A model generated the notes under the pieces. The model did no database searches, had not been told where the DNA came from, and saw only the letters and a list, made by a program, of their open reading frames with translations. Made by a program: the position numbers and the translations under genes. From Apiosordaria backusii (taxonomy: Eukaryota; Ascomycota; Sordariomycetes; Sordariales; Lasiosphaeriaceae): 64,000 bases of DNA. The stretch's first letter is position 1; every line of letters starts with the position of its first letter. The DNA lies in assembly GCA_030549205.1 (NCBI GenBank), contig JAUKTV010000001.1, positions 124,001 through 188,000 on the forward strand, read 5' to 3'. Positions 37,112 to 49,400 of the stretch are shown here, in pieces.

Positions 37112-40100
37112 GAGCAACAGCTGCCGCCACGACAGCAGGTCACAAAGCCACCCAGGGCACCCAAAGCAGCGCTTGCAAATTTGGCCACGATTAGGGCACG
37201 GCTGGAGAACATTTGGCGTGAGTGTTCTTTCTTCCTTGAGCGGTAGTAACATATGCACTGACATGTCTACAGCAAGGTTTCCCCTCTGGTTGCAGGATGC
37301 ACCTTTGGCCGTAGCATGGGAAGTGACGAGGATCCTTCACCACTGCAAGGTAGACCCAGACGACGAATCATTGGTATACCAGCCTGAGTGGGCGACATCA
37401 GACATCGCCGACATTCGGAACAGCCTTTGCAGACTCGATATCTTTCGAGGCAAGACCTTTCCAGAACGGCCGCCCTCCGACGTTTTCGCCGCAGCCTTGA
37501 ATAATTTTGAGCTCAACGGAAGCGTCGTTCTAATGTCAATCAGCCTAGACTTCAACCCGGACAAGGACAGGCAGGCGCCTCTCTTCCTGGTTGATATGAA
37601 GCCGTTACGGCTTGACCAAGGGTGCAGGTTGACCCGTCGATTTGGTGCTGACCGTTTCTTCGAAGTCCTGGTTGCTTCGCCTACCGCCAGCTCGGCCCCT
37701 GATTTGATAAAGAACGCCGAACCACACGGCGCCGAGGAGGTTATCAAATGGATCACCGGCCGTGCACATGCCCTTGTTGGGCGGCACTGGAGAGCCTTCT
37801 TTGCCAAGGACGCCGGGTTTCGCAAGCCCATCAAAGAATACAGCCTTGCGCCGGAGGAGAAGACCAAGGTTGTTTCCAAGGAACGTCTACACTTTTTCGC
37901 CGAGACAGGAATCAACTTTTGCCGCTCCGAGGGGGTCCCGCCCTGGGACGAGCCAATGGGTCGACGCACCGAGTGTAGAGTCAGTCAGATGTTGAACTGG
38001 CTGCTTGAGCTGCACAGACCAAAGAATCAGTCACAGCCGCATCTCAAACTTTTCTCTCGCATCCAGCTAGGTCTGAGCAAAACTTTTCCAACCGTCGTTT
38101 TCCATCCTTCACAGATTGTCGTTCAAAAGGAGGATATACTGTCGCCGATTGGAAAATTGATGAATGATGGCATCGGGCGCATGTCGCGGACTGTGGCTCG
38201 AAGGATCAGAGATATCATGGGCCTAACAGAGATTCCCTCGGCTGTTCAGGGCCGGATTGGTCCAGCGAAAGGAATGTGGCTTATGGATGTTTCGGATACA
38301 AGCGACAAGGTTTGGATTGAGACATATCCATCGCAGCGGAAGTGGGAATGTGACCCGGAGACTGTCGATATCCACCAGAGAACGCTCGAGATACGGGCGT
38401 ATGCAACTGAACTCAAGTCGGCTGGCTTGAATCTTCAATTCCTTCCGGTCTTGGAAGACAGGGCTCAAGACAAAGCACTGATGAAGCGTGCGATCGGGGC
38501 CCGCCTTACAAATGATCTCAAGAAAGAGTTTGACGACCAAAAGGCTGCTTTCAAGCATCCGCTCCTACTTCGCCAGTGGTTGCACGAGAACTGGAGCGGC
38601 CGGGCTGATAGGGTGAAGAATGGTAGGCTGCCTGCTTAGATACCTACCAATCCTTCATGCAACATATCGCTAACATGTAAACAGGAGAGGTGGCTTTTAT
38701 GGGAGGTCTGCCCGACAAAAAAGAAGAGATATTACATCTGCTTCTAAATGGTGGCTTCGACCCAATGCAACAGAAGTACATTCAAGACATCGCGTGGGAA
38801 CTACAAAAGCAAAAGTGCGATAACTTGAGCACAAAGCTCAACATTAAGGTGGGCCGATCCGCCTATATATATATGGTGGTTGACTTTTGGGGAGTCCTAG
38901 AAGAGGGTGAAGTTCATGTCGGCTTCTCTTCCAAGTTCAGGGACGACGCTGATGATACCTCTTATACTCTCCTTTCCGACTGCGATGTTCTGGTCGCCCG
39001 GTCTCCTGCTCACTTTGCCAGCGACGTGCAGAGGGTGCGAGCTGTTTTCAAACCAGAATTGCACGCACTGAAGGACGTCATCGTCTTTTCAGCGAAAGGA
39101 AATATACCCCTCGCCGATAAGCTCTCTGGTGGAGACTACGACGGCGATATGGCATGGGTTTGTTGGGACCCCCTAATCGTAGGGAACTTCGTCAACGCCG
39201 AAGTACCAGAAGAGCCAGATTTGTCGGCATATCTGGGCAAAGACAAGACCACCTTTGCCGATCTGATGCACGAGTCAGGTCAACAAAACACAGACAGAGC
39301 CGTTTACGACATGATTGAGAAAAGCTTTCAGTTTTCCATGCAGCCCAACTTCCTAGGCATGTGCACAAACTACAAAGAGAAGCTTTGCTATCATAACAAC
39401 AGCGTTTCAGACGGGGCTGCCGTTCTGCTCAGCAGCCTCGTGGGAAAGCTGGTTGACCAAAGCAAGCAGGGCATTCTTTTCGACAAGAGCAGCTGGGAAC
39501 GTCTACGAAAAGACGTTTTTGGCCCACAAAATATGCAGCCTCCAGACCCTGCATACAAAGGCGATCACTGGAGCGGGCAAGACGAGGCACGGCATATTAT
39601 CGATTATCTCAAGTTCTTTATCGCCAAGCCGGCCATCAGTCGTGAGATGGAGGCTCTAGACAAGTTGATTAATTCGCGTGGTAGCGACAGCCTTTCCAAT
39701 GGAAATTCGGCAGCTCACTATTGGGATCCGGATCTTGCCAACTACTTTAAGAGCTTTGAGGAGGTGGCCGTGGGTTCTAGGACGATCCGCGGCATTCTTC
39801 AGTGGCTGAAAAATGACATTGCGCAATCCGAGAAGGAGTGGAAGACGAGGATGGCCAAAGCTAAAACACGTCACTCCAAGCTTTCCTACCCAGAGACCGT
39901 CACTCAAGTCTATGAAGGGTGGAATGCGATACAACCGCGAACATCGGAGACCACGCCTCTCAGGCTAGACCCTAAGACGGCCTTGCTTTTCGGTGGCAAC
40001 GGTCCCTATGATCCTTGGAATCTGCTCAAGGCCAGTGCAACCTTCAAGCAGTGCTACAAGACGGCGCCCAAATTTGCCTGGATCATGGCTGGCAGACAGC

Positions 40101-40282
40101 TTGCATACATCAAGGCACTGAGTGCGGGGTCATCGCATGCCCCTCTTCTTGTAACGCCTCTCATGTATGCTGGACTGAACGCTGATGGCAAATTTGTGAA
40201 GCAGTTTGTAGCTCGTTTGGAGCATGACGGTACGCAGTATGGGGAGATGGAGGAAAGGGACTCGGACTGGGATGAAGAGTGA
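35774..40282 (+). CDS. RNA-dependent RNA polymerase (eukaryotic RdRP, SAD-1/QDE-1 class)
   Basis: Three exons (35774-37217, 37273-38622, 38685-40282) give 1463 aa. The N-terminal third is low complexity and includes a Q11 tract (37079-37111). The catalytic part contains the family blocks FPTVVFHPSQIVVQ, MNDGIGRMSR, AVQGRIGPAKGMWLMD and the hallmark GGDYDGDMAWVCWD, where the DxDGD aspartates (about residues 1082-1086) bind the metal ions. Such enzymes make double-stranded RNA from aberrant or single-stranded transcripts and feed Dicer/Argonaute. In Neurospora one paralogue (QDE-1) serves quelling and another (SAD-1) meiotic silencing by unpaired DNA. The PSAVQGRIG/MNDGIGRMSR style makes me favour the SAD-1 side, but a tree is required to assign the paralogue. 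Confidence 0.93.
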
Positions 40283-41551
40283 GAGCCCAGAGTATATGGT
40301 TGGCTCAGTCGGACACTCCTCTTCCTCTGTGACTACTACAAGCGATAAAACTGGGGTTGGAAGGTGTTTAAGATACGGATTTTCACTTTTTTTTTCTTTT
40401 GGCTCTTTGATTTTGCTCTTTTGCAGTTGGATGCTGTAGCTAGATACCCCTTGATTTCGTTGGTTGATTGCTATACTGAAGTAGGTATCCAGGTTCCTTG
40501 ACCTGGCATTGTCTGTTTGACATAAAGGGGACCTGATTATTATTGCTTTGAATGGCCGCCAAACCGAGACATCTTGTCCTGTCCCAAAAAGGAACCCCTA
40601 GACTTCCGGCTATAATGTCACGATGCTGAGAGTCCTGATAGGTTGCAACTGGTTATCCCGTTATCCCGGCAGAAGGCGTAAATACGCCCTTCCCCACTCC
40701 TTGCACCTGGGCTTTAAATTGGGGTAAAGGCAGTCGAAAGACGGCAGATCATGCACCACCTCCATATGCCCAAGACGATACATTCTATGACTGGGGGCAC
40801 AACGTCGTATGCAATCTTCGGAAGAGACCCGGGCCGGATCGAATAAGCAGGCACATGGCGAGGTTGTTACATGTACGCAATGCTCGTTTCCCAGTTTGCA
40901 TCTATGTACCTAAGGTATGTACCGTACTTACCCAACGATTTCCTTACATCCTACTGTCAAATCGCCAACGTCGTCCCACGAAACGAAACAACGCCGCCAT
41001 GTATTTAGCTACTGGCTTCTGTTAGGGATCGGACCCTGAGAAGGTCACGGGTTCAAACAAAAATGAGACGACCTAGGTATCCTCGAGCAACTGATTTGCA
41101 ATCGTGTGGTATCTGCACCAGATCTCTTGTTTGGAACGCTCCAGGGCAGCAGCAACCGGTACTTCCTTCGCAGTCTCAGTCCTGCCATCAAGACGTAATT
41201 TGCGAGTACCGCGATCCAGTCAGCAGCCCGAACTCATTTACCGGCGCCGTTATTACCCTTGGCCCACGAATAAATTACCTGCACTCCAACTCGGATGTCT
41301 AGCCGAGAGGTGGGGTTTCCGTTGCCCCTGACCATTTCACCATTTGGAAAAAGTCGCTAGAAGATGCCAAGACCCTGTTTGGTCGTCTTTCATATCAACC
41401 ATTCGATCATTGAGGCGAGTTCGGCTGCATCGTTCCGAGATGAGTGAGGGGACTAGGACTCGCAAACAAAGTACAAAATGAGAGACTGCCTTTAGACACC
41501 GCTGAGCACCCCGCTACATAGCCTTTCCGCTTTGACGCGTCGCCAGCAAAG
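40283..41551. other. Intergenic region, no gene supported
   Basis: 1.27 kb between the RdRP and GMC oxidoreductase genes, both on the plus strand. No family-like frame or RNA gene recognised. Confidence 0.5.
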
Positions 41552-43540
41552 ATGAAGCTGTCGTTGGGCTCCTCTAACAATGGAGGCGGGGGCGTTCCCA
41601 GCCTCTTGTCACTCTCCCTTTTGCTCGCTCTCAACCCGCTGACGGCAAGCGCTCAAACGGCTCCCCGGGATGGCGCCATCTACGACTACATCGTCATCGG
41701 CAGCGGCCCTGGAGGCGGTGTTGTTGCTTCCAACCTTGCCAAAGCGGGCTATTCCGTCTTGATCCTCGAGGCAGGCGACGAGAATCCGGGTCAGGGCTTT
41801 GGTCGCTACACTCCAACCGTCACGTGGGACTTTTTCGTCAAACACTATCCCGAGGGTGATCCGCGAGACAACAAGTACAGCCATTTAACCTGGCGGACAA
41901 GAGAGGGAAGGTACTGGGTTGGCCAGAGCGGTGCACCAGCTGGGTCTGAGCTCTTGGGCGTGTACTATCCTCGCGGTGCCACGCTCGGTGGCTCGTCCAT
42001 GATCAACGCCATGGTTACGTGGCTGCCTAGTGACAGTGATTGGAACTTCCATGCCAATGTTACGGGTGATAGCAGCTGGCGGTATGTTTGGCTGATTGCC
42101 GTCTTTGAAATGCCGGTGTTGATGCTGACGACGTGAAATAGAGCTGAGAACATGCACGCCATCTTCAAGAAGATTGAGAAGAACAACTATGCCACCCGTG
42201 GAGCCGCCAACGCAGTTAATCATGGCTTTGACGGGTTCTTCCAAACCAATATGGGTTCGATGACCCAGCAGCGCCAGCTCGGCCAGCTCTCGGGCAATCG
42301 TGTCATGCAAACATACGCTCAAGACTGGGGCCTGTCTGGGCAATCCATGAACAATCTGCTGACGCGAGACCCCAACGAGATCAATCCCAACCGCGATCAG
42401 ACCTCCTCAATCTACGGACTTGTTACTCACGCCTTCTCCAACGGCAATCGCTACTCTTCCCGCAACTACATCCAAGACACCCAGCGCACCGTCGGTTCCA
42501 ACCTCACTGTCTCCCTCACCTCGCTCGCCACCAAAATCCTCTTTGATACCGCCTCCAAATGCGACGGCACAGCCGCCAAACCCCGTGCTACTGGGGTTGA
42601 ATACCTCTTTGGGCGCTCCCTCTACAAAGGCGACTCCCGCCGCGCTGCCAACGCCCAAGGGACCAAGCGCACCGCCTACGCACGCCGCGAGGTGATCCTT
42701 TCCGGAGGAGCATTCAACTCCCCACAACTACTTCAGCTCTCGGGTATTGGCGATGCAGCCCTCCTGAAGCAGCACAACATCCCTCTGATCAAGGATCTGC
42801 CTGGTGTCGGTCAGAACCTGATGGACAACCAAGAAATGCCCATTGTCGGCACCGGCACCGCCGGATCTGGCTTGGCAGAGGTTTCCATGTTCAAGACCAA
42901 GCACCCGGCCCACGGAGAGAGGGACATGTTCCTCATGGGTGGCCAAGGGTTCCTGTTCAGAGGGTTCTGGCCTGACAACCCGGTTCGCACCCCGGCCGAG
43001 CCGCGTAGCCCTTATGGTGTTTCCATGGTGAAAGGCTCCTCATTGAACAATAAGGGTTGGGTGAAGATTAGAAGCTCGGACCCGACTGAGACTCCAGAGA
43101 TCAATTTCAACCACTTTGCGCCTGGGTCGGAGCTGGATATGGAAGCCATGAAGGATACTGTGGCCTGGATTAGGACGGTGTATTCCCGCGTTGGGATTAC
43201 TACTGTTGAGCCGCCATGCAATGCCAAGCCGGACGCAAATGGGTACTGCGGCAAGGAGGACGAGGATTGGATTCATGAGCGGACATTTGGGCACCATCCT
43301 ACTTCTACCAATAAGATCGGGGCGGATAATGACCCGATGGCGGTGCTGGACAGCAAGTTTAGAGTGAGAGGCGTGAGCGGACTGAGAGTGGTGGATGCAA
43401 GCGCTTTTGCCAGGATTCCGGGTGTTTTCCCTGCTGTTTCGACATTCATGATCAGCCAGAAGGCGAGTGATGACATGTTGGCTGAGTTGAAGGACGGGCA
43501 GGCGGTCAAGGTCTGCGTTAACGGTGTTTTAATTTCGTGA
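41552..43540 (+). CDS. Secreted GMC-family FAD oxidoreductase
   Basis: Two exons (41552-42081, 42142-43540), 642 aa. A signal peptide with a Leu-rich core (SLLSLSLLLALNPLTASA) is followed by the FAD-binding Rossmann motif IVIGSGPGGGVVASNLAKAG..LILEAG. Further GMC signatures are YPRGATLGGSSMINAMV (signature 1) and REVILSGGAFNSPQLLQLSGIG (signature 2). Near the C-terminus HHPTSTNKIG carries a candidate active-site His, then VDASAFARIPGVFPAVSTF. Where most GMC enzymes have a second His or Asn, I see no obvious one. The family oxidises alcohols, sugars or choline and gives H2O2 or reduces quinones. The secreted form suggests a lignocellulose or extracellular role (AA3-like), but the substrate is unknown. 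Confidence 0.88.
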
Positions 43541-43688
43541 GTAGTGACGAACAAGTTACTGAGGTAGTGAAATTGAGTGGTTGTGTTTGTTTACTTACTT
43601 ACCTGAAAAGGGGGACGGGAAGGGGAGTTGATTTGTATGTTGTGTTATAGCATCTCATTTCTAACGTTGAAGCCATCGAAACATGTTC

Positions 43689-43779
43689 GGCCGTGTGGTG
43701 TAGTGGTAGCATACTTGCTTTGGGAATTGACTCTCACAGCTGTTGCAAGTGGTCCCAGGTTCGAGCCCTGGCTCGGCCC
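43689..43779 (+). tRNA. tRNA-Pro (anticodon UGG) with ~19-nt intron
   Basis: The acceptor half GGCCGTG pairs with CTCGGCC at the 3' end (one T-T mismatch). The D-arm (TGGTGTAGTGGTAGCA) resembles tRNA-Pro. The anticodon stem CTTGC/GCAAG encloses TTTGGG, giving anticodon TGG, with an intron of about 19 nt (AATTGACTCTCACAGCTGT) one base after it, the canonical place. The T-arm has the consensus GGTTCGAGCC. An oligo-T tract (CTTTTT) just downstream at 43782-43787 fits a Pol III terminator. Confidence 0.88.
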
Positions 43780-44215
43780 CATCTTTTTCATTCTTTAAAA
43801 GAAAACGTTTGTTTTGTTGCTAGTAAACCCCCTGAACCTGTTGAAAAGCCAAAGGTTATCTGAGATGTTCTTATGACGTTGAAATTGAATTGGAATGTAG
43901 AGGAGGCAGGGTGACTTTTGAAACGTTTCGTCCAGGCTGGGAATTCCAGAGCATGCGTGCACCACTGGAGATGTCTGGCATCAAGATGCCCAGCCCCCTG
44001 TCTCACATCTCCCATAGCATGGAAAGCAAGCAGCCTCAGGTATGATCAGGAATCACGACGTTTATGACGGTATTCTGCTGCCCCCTCTTCTCAAACCCCG
44101 AGCTTTAAAAGCCTCTACTCTCACCGCACAAGTCATTTTCCTGACCAGTTCGAACCGTCTAGCATCTCTTTATCCTCGTCAAGCCGCCCTAAATTACAGT
44201 TGAAGGCCCTTCAAT
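43780..44215. other. Intergenic region, no gene supported
   Basis: Between tRNA-Pro and the small secreted protein gene. A TATA-like ctttaaaagcc is seen at about 44102-44112, ~110 bp before the ATG. Confidence 0.45.
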
Positions 44216-44662
44216 ATGCACAGATCTGCAATAATAAACTACCTCGGTTGCCTGGTGCTTTTGCTTTCCAGCTTCGCCCTTGGTGTCCCACGACCTATTG
44301 CCCACCGCAGGCACCATCTTCAGCATCGCCCAGCATTGAAGCGTACTGAAACGCCCATCCACACCCAAAAAGAATCAACACGCAGCATAAAAGAACCGCC
44401 AAAGACTGTTCTCCCTGCGCCATCAGATCAGACCATCGTCCCAACAGTGGCCCCGATAAGCCTCCGCGATGTGATGGAGTCGGTAGAGCCTACCACCACT
44501 ACCACAATGACCGTTGTGAGAACAAAAACCCAGACTCGAACCGTCATTAGCAGGCCCACGGTTACAAGGACTGTGTTCGGTAGGCTACCAATGATTACTG
44601 GGCAAAACTTGAACGTGGGCGGGGTGAATGGGAATGGGCAAGTGGGGTATTTTGAAGATTAA
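44216..44662 (+). CDS. Small secreted Thr/Arg-rich protein, unknown function
   Basis: Intronless, 148 aa. The signal peptide is clear (SAIINYLGCLVLLLSSFALG, then VPRP). The mature part is rich in Arg, His, Pro and Thr, with a Thr block (EPTTTTTMTVVRTKTQTRTV) typical of O-glycosylated stretches, and ends in a Gly/Asn-rich tail. There are no further cysteines, so it is not a classic Cys-rich effector. No family recognised. Confidence 0.6.
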   Translation: MHRSAIINYLGCLVLLLSSFALGVPRPIAHRRHHLQHRPALKRTETPIHTQKESTRSIKEPPKTVLPAPSDQTIVPTVAPISLRDVMESVEPTTTTTMTVVRTKTQTRTVISRPTVTRTVFGRLPMITGQNLNVGGVNGNGQVGYFED

Positions 44663-45192
44663 GGGACTAGATACACACCAAGAGTTCATGTTGCATTTGA
44701 CGGTCTGGTTGCACCTTAGAATGGGGGGATCGGATAGGTTGCCGGTCAATCTGAACTTGGAATGTCTTAGTATGCATTGAAGTTGTCATGATGGCAGGTT
44801 GATGGAACGATAGATACCTATGTAAAGTTACCAGGTAGGTATGCTTGTGCTGGCTAAATGAAATGCTATCTGGTATATCCAATAATCAATATTGAGCCCA
44901 ACAAAAGAAAAACAAAGAAAAATCCCCCCAATGCAGAACGCCTCGTTGTGATAGAAAGATCAGTGGTGATACATGAAAGAATCATGGCGAGCTGGCGAGC
45001 TCAAGTAGCATACCTTATCTGCCACGAGCACACGGCCAGTATCCTCAACCAAATATCGTCCATTACCCCTGGGATATGTTTTAATCCCAAATCCATTTTG
45101 TGAGGGCCAGTCCGAGCGCAGCACGCAGCTGCATATTCTAACTGAGAATCCTAGGGCAGACGGATCTCATATGGCGGACCTGTTCCGAGCCG
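44663..45192. other. Intergenic region, no gene supported
   Basis: 530 bp between convergent genes. Nothing recognisable. Confidence 0.45.
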
Positions 45193-46461
45193 TCATGGAC
45201 TTGGCAATATCAAAACCCAGGGGATAAGGTCATCCTCTGTTGTCACCACCGCCGTTTCTCTCGAGGGCGGTGTGTCGTCATCTGACGCCCTGAATCCATC
45301 AAGAAGTTCCCATTCGTTATCCTCCTCCTCATCTGTTGTATCGGCGGCCTCGTAGACAATTCGGAGGAGCGGAGCCTCCTGCATGTGCACGTCTCTGTCG
45401 CCGATCCCCTCCTGAGAAGAATAAATCAACGCCGCCAACGCCTCGTTCACACCCAATGTTGAAAATTCTAACCTCATATCCGATGCAAACACTTGACCAA
45501 CCCTCTCCTCTTGCTTGCAGGTTGGTACCCTCCTGCCTCTGAAGCGTTTCGTCTGAATCCGAAATCTGGCCTGATCGATCAATTCCCGCCCATACTCCCA
45601 ATCTAACTCCTCCGTCCCCGAATCATGAACCACCCGCGCGGCCGCCTCATATATGTCCTTCTCGTACACACCTTGATCATGCCCAACAACCCTGATCTTC
45701 TCATCAGCATCATATTCCTGCCCCGTAACCATTGCCCCACAAGCATAGTAGTAAGCCCAAGTAAGATCGGCCTTTCTCATCATCTCCCTCCGTTTCTTGG
45801 AAGTCCTCTCATCCCGAAAGGCATCCTGTCTCTCCAAACTGGGGGGCCTCCTCCTCTGCTGCCGCCTTTCCGATCTCTCCCTCTCCCTCTCAAAAGGCAG
45901 CTGTACCTCTTCATCATCCTGGTCCTCCAAGCCAGCATCTGCCAGCTCTTTCCATGATCGTTGCTCGTGCTGTCTCCTCCTCCTGATTGAGTCACGATTT
46001 GCCCACGTTCGAACAAAGGGTTCAACACCTGCTCTTTTTGTCCCGATGGCCTTGTTATTAAGGATGGCGCGCGCTTGATGGGGCTTGATGCGAAAGGGGC
46101 CTTGCTTGGAGGGGTCATGGTGGGCCCTGTAGTAGTTACCGGACCAGAACCAGTGTTGGTTGATGGTGCGGAGGCGGCGGGTGGACCACTTAAAGGGGTG
46201 CTGGGGGTGTTTGGCTTTGAGGTTATGGTTGATATCGAGATTATGTCGTGGGAGATATCGGGTGCTGCTTGGACATGCTTCATGAAGGGAGTCGCGGTCT
46301 GATATTGACCCCCCTTGTCCATCCCCCCAAGGGTTGGAGGGGGTGAGTTGGAGGAGTGGAAACAAAGGCCCATGGTTTGTGCGATGTGAGTTGGTACTTA
46401 TACGTAGAGGGATGTGATATGGTAGGCACCCTGAAATGTGTCCTCGGACGCTGATCAACAA
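45193..46461 (-). CDS. Unknown charged protein, start uncertain
   Basis: An open frame of 422 codons. From about residue 85 onward third positions are strongly C-rich, and the sequence looks truly coding (HPFKWSTRRLRTINQHWFWS, then HQARAILNNKAIGTKRAG). A highly charged middle (RERERSERRQQRRRPP) probably forms a coiled or disordered segment. The C-terminal part has many acidic residues (DTTDEEEDNEWELLDGF). The first ~80 codons look non-coding, so the real start is probably later or in another exon; an ATG at 46373 opens a Ser/Thr/Pro-rich frame one base out of phase that might supply a first exon. No domain recognised. Confidence 0.55.
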   Translation of the reverse strand: MLISVRGHISGCLPYHIPLRISTNSHRTNHGPLFPLLQLTPSNPWGDGQGGSISDRDSLHEACPSSTRYLPRHNLDINHNLKAKHPQHPFKWSTRRLRTINQHWFWSGNYYRAHHDPSKQGPFRIKPHQARAILNNKAIGTKRAGVEPFVRTWANRDSIRRRRQHEQRSWKELADAGLEDQDDEEVQLPFERERERSERRQQRRRPPSLERQDAFRDERTSKKRREMMRKADLTWAYYYACGAMVTGQEYDADEKIRVVGHDQGVYEKDIYEAAARVVHDSGTEELDWEYGRELIDQARFRIQTKRFRGRRVPTCKQEERVGQVFASDMRLEFSTLGVNEALAALIYSSQEGIGDRDVHMQEAPLLRIVYEAADTTDEEEDNEWELLDGFRASDDDTPPSRETAVVTTEDDLIPWVLILPSP

Positions 46462-49400
46462 CCAAAGTGAGGACTTGCCGGGTGAATGAACAAGTTGTAC
46501 GCAGGAGGGCGTGTAACTGGGGAGGCTGGAAGAGACCAGAAGATGCCAATCCTAGCTTTTTTGGAATTTATACCACATTTGACATTGAAGACGTTCGCAG
46601 TCATGACCTGACAGGGGATATTATTGGGTTGATGCTAAATCGGCCAGAGTCACCAGGGTTTGCAGCAGATTCGGTGGGTTGGTATTGGATGCTATTGGCT
46701 GAGAGGGAAGCCAAGTGACTCACGCGGTGCTTGAGGTTGTCATGGGGGTAGTGTTACCTGCTAGGCATTCATGGCACCCCATACGGCGCAGGCAGGCAGA
46801 GGGCGGCGCCATGAAAAGACCCCTGTCAGTTCAGCTGGGCAGACTCGATGTTGTTGTCTTCTGGACGGTTTTCAATGATGCCGACCTCTGCCTTCAAACC
46901 AGCAACATCGGTAGGTCTTGGACATATTGAGTTAGGGGATGGCGTTGACAAGTAAAAGTGATCATCCTGGCCGATGAATGAAATCGAGGTGATCATGGAT
47001 TGCTTTCAACGCTGGCGAAAGTTCAAGCTGCAGTCAAAATAAGGACTGCTTTCCAGCAAGGATCCCCTGAAGCGGGCGCTAAAATAGGAGCACTTGGCGC
47101 TACCGTCCCAGTGTCAGCGACTTGAGCAGGCCTCTCACCTGAGGTGGTCTGTTCATCCGACAAACTCATTTTGCGGGACGCCCAAATCTTGGGGTGTGCA
47201 GGCATTCCATACTCATCAACATTAGTTTTGAGATAAATAATCTACTCATAAACCACTCTATCGAAATCTTCAGTTTACCTACCTACCTATATAGTCACAC
47301 CCGACAATATCTTTGGGATCAGTCCGTATCGGTCTCGGAAGGTGAGCAAAAGGTGAACGCAGTGAGCATCACCCTGAGCTAAAGTGGATCCAAGGACCGT
47401 TCGGCTATACTTGCCGCAACCAAAACTGATCATGACTTCCGTTTTCTCCTTACGCGTACCAGTAGCCCGTTATCAAGCCCACTAGAACCACCATTTGTAT
47501 TAAAATTGCAACTTTAGATATAGACGAACTTGTCCATTTTTCTAACAGAAGAAGACACATGAATTGCCATATTCATAAACATCTAGTGAAATAGCTTTGA
47601 TTACTACAATTCAAAAATCACGTAAAGACGGCGAGAATGTGTAGCAGACTACCTGTCCGTTGCCCGAGTTTCCATTTGCCATCCCTTTAGTGGTGGAACA
47701 TGTACTACCTGGTGGATTAATTCAACAGGCGTATACTAACCTCAAGGGATGAGGGGCGTCAAACTTCAATGGCCATAGATCCATAGCACTATGCAAACGG
47801 AGCGGCTGTAAGGCGCACCGCCCTCGGCCTACTTCCTTCAGGACCACTGGCGAGCATATTGAGCTGAAAATGTAAGTAGGGGGAAAGGAGGAAGGGCTGA
47901 GAGACCCACTCAGAAGGCAGAACTTACATTCGCATCACCAAGGATTCTATTCCTCTCGGTATTGCCGATAACCCTACAACTTCCGACTCTTCATGGAAGG
48001 AAAATGGAGCTATCGGGGGTTTAGTCGTATGATTCCTGCCGATGTGCGAACTGATTTGCTTCTTGGCTCAGAGGCCGCGAACTTTGAATATGTCAGCTGG
48101 TACAGAGCAGGCAGCAGACTTCGGTGAACGCGAGAGTGGCGGAGTCAGGAACGGTCAGGGGCAAGTTGGATGGGGAGAGGAGAAGCGGCAGCAGATAGCG
48201 TAAAGGCATGGCTAGAACACGAAGTGGCTGGCTAATGCGCAGGGATACATGGGCTCCTGCTTGAAGGAACGCCGACTAGCGTCCGTGAAGTGAAGGCGTC
48301 GGGCGGTCATCCGCCAGGGGGGTCGTTGCCACCCTTACATATTTCATTTTTCTCGATATCTGGGCTCTAGAGAAGGGCTTGTTGCTGTAGACTCGGTTCT
48401 ACTGTAAACACCAGCGTCGGCAGCTCTTTGAAGCTTTCGAGCCTCAGTAGCGCTCTGCTTCTTTTTCTTGCCCTTTACGCAGAGTCACTTGTAGCTAACT
48501 TCTTTGTAAATAAACTACATGCTGAAGGGTATCTTCTTCCTAAACAAGGTACCAAGGCCTTCCATGTAGCTGCCTACCATCTCCCAATCGATTTCTAGGT
48601 CCTTGAATCGTTTCTTTAGACCGCGCTGAAGGCTTCGCTCGATGAATATATCGATGATCGTTTCATCGGATGCATATGTATTTCCACTTATCTTTATCTT
48701 TCAGGGGGCCTTCGAGTCGTGCCTGGAAGTCGACCTTCCAAAAATCGCTCGGAGCAAGGACGGGATCTGCGTCTGAACAAACATGCCTAACGTTAGCTCT
48801 GATATTGTCACGTTGGGAGATCTTCCATCAAATGTAATTCTGAATACATTCGAGGTTATTCTTATCATAATGTTTGTTACTTTCCTAACCACTTACTCGA
48901 AGAAGTGGTAATGCACGTTCATTTGGCTGATCGACCTGTTCGGCCACTTAGCTGGCTCGTTTGGCGGCTGGGCGACTCTGGGGCTGTCGAAACTCGGAAG
49001 TATGGGGGTGAGTCGAGAAATGCTGAGGTTGCCACATTGCTTTGTTGCTGTCGCAGGCATTGAAGAGACGCCATGTGGTCACCTTCTTGGAGCTTCTAGA
49101 CTTTGTTTGCGCCCAATACGTTGCAGTTCCGAGAGACCGCCCCTTTATGTTTACGGAACATACGCCGGTAGGCCAGTTGATTAGGCCCTGTCGGGTAGGT
49201 GGAAGCAATTACCGTGAAGACTCTGGGGTTCCTGGACTGCGAGGTACGACGGTGTGAGGTGATACTGAAGGAAGGTAAGTATAGGGAACTATGCCCTGTA
49301 AAAGAAAAAGAGATAGGGAACTATACCCTGCTAATAAAATTATAAGTATTGAACTACAGGGATCTATGCCCTGGAAGAGAGTGTGGTGAACCAGTATATT

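Noticed and set aside
36959..37264. Minus-strand frame with a poly-Leu run
   Set aside because: It is the antisense of the poly-Gln (CAA) tract of the RdRP.
45780..46373. 197-codon Ser/Thr/Pro-rich minus-strand frame overlapping the unknown charged protein
   Set aside because: Third positions favour the other frame over most of the overlap; kept only as a possible short first exon source.
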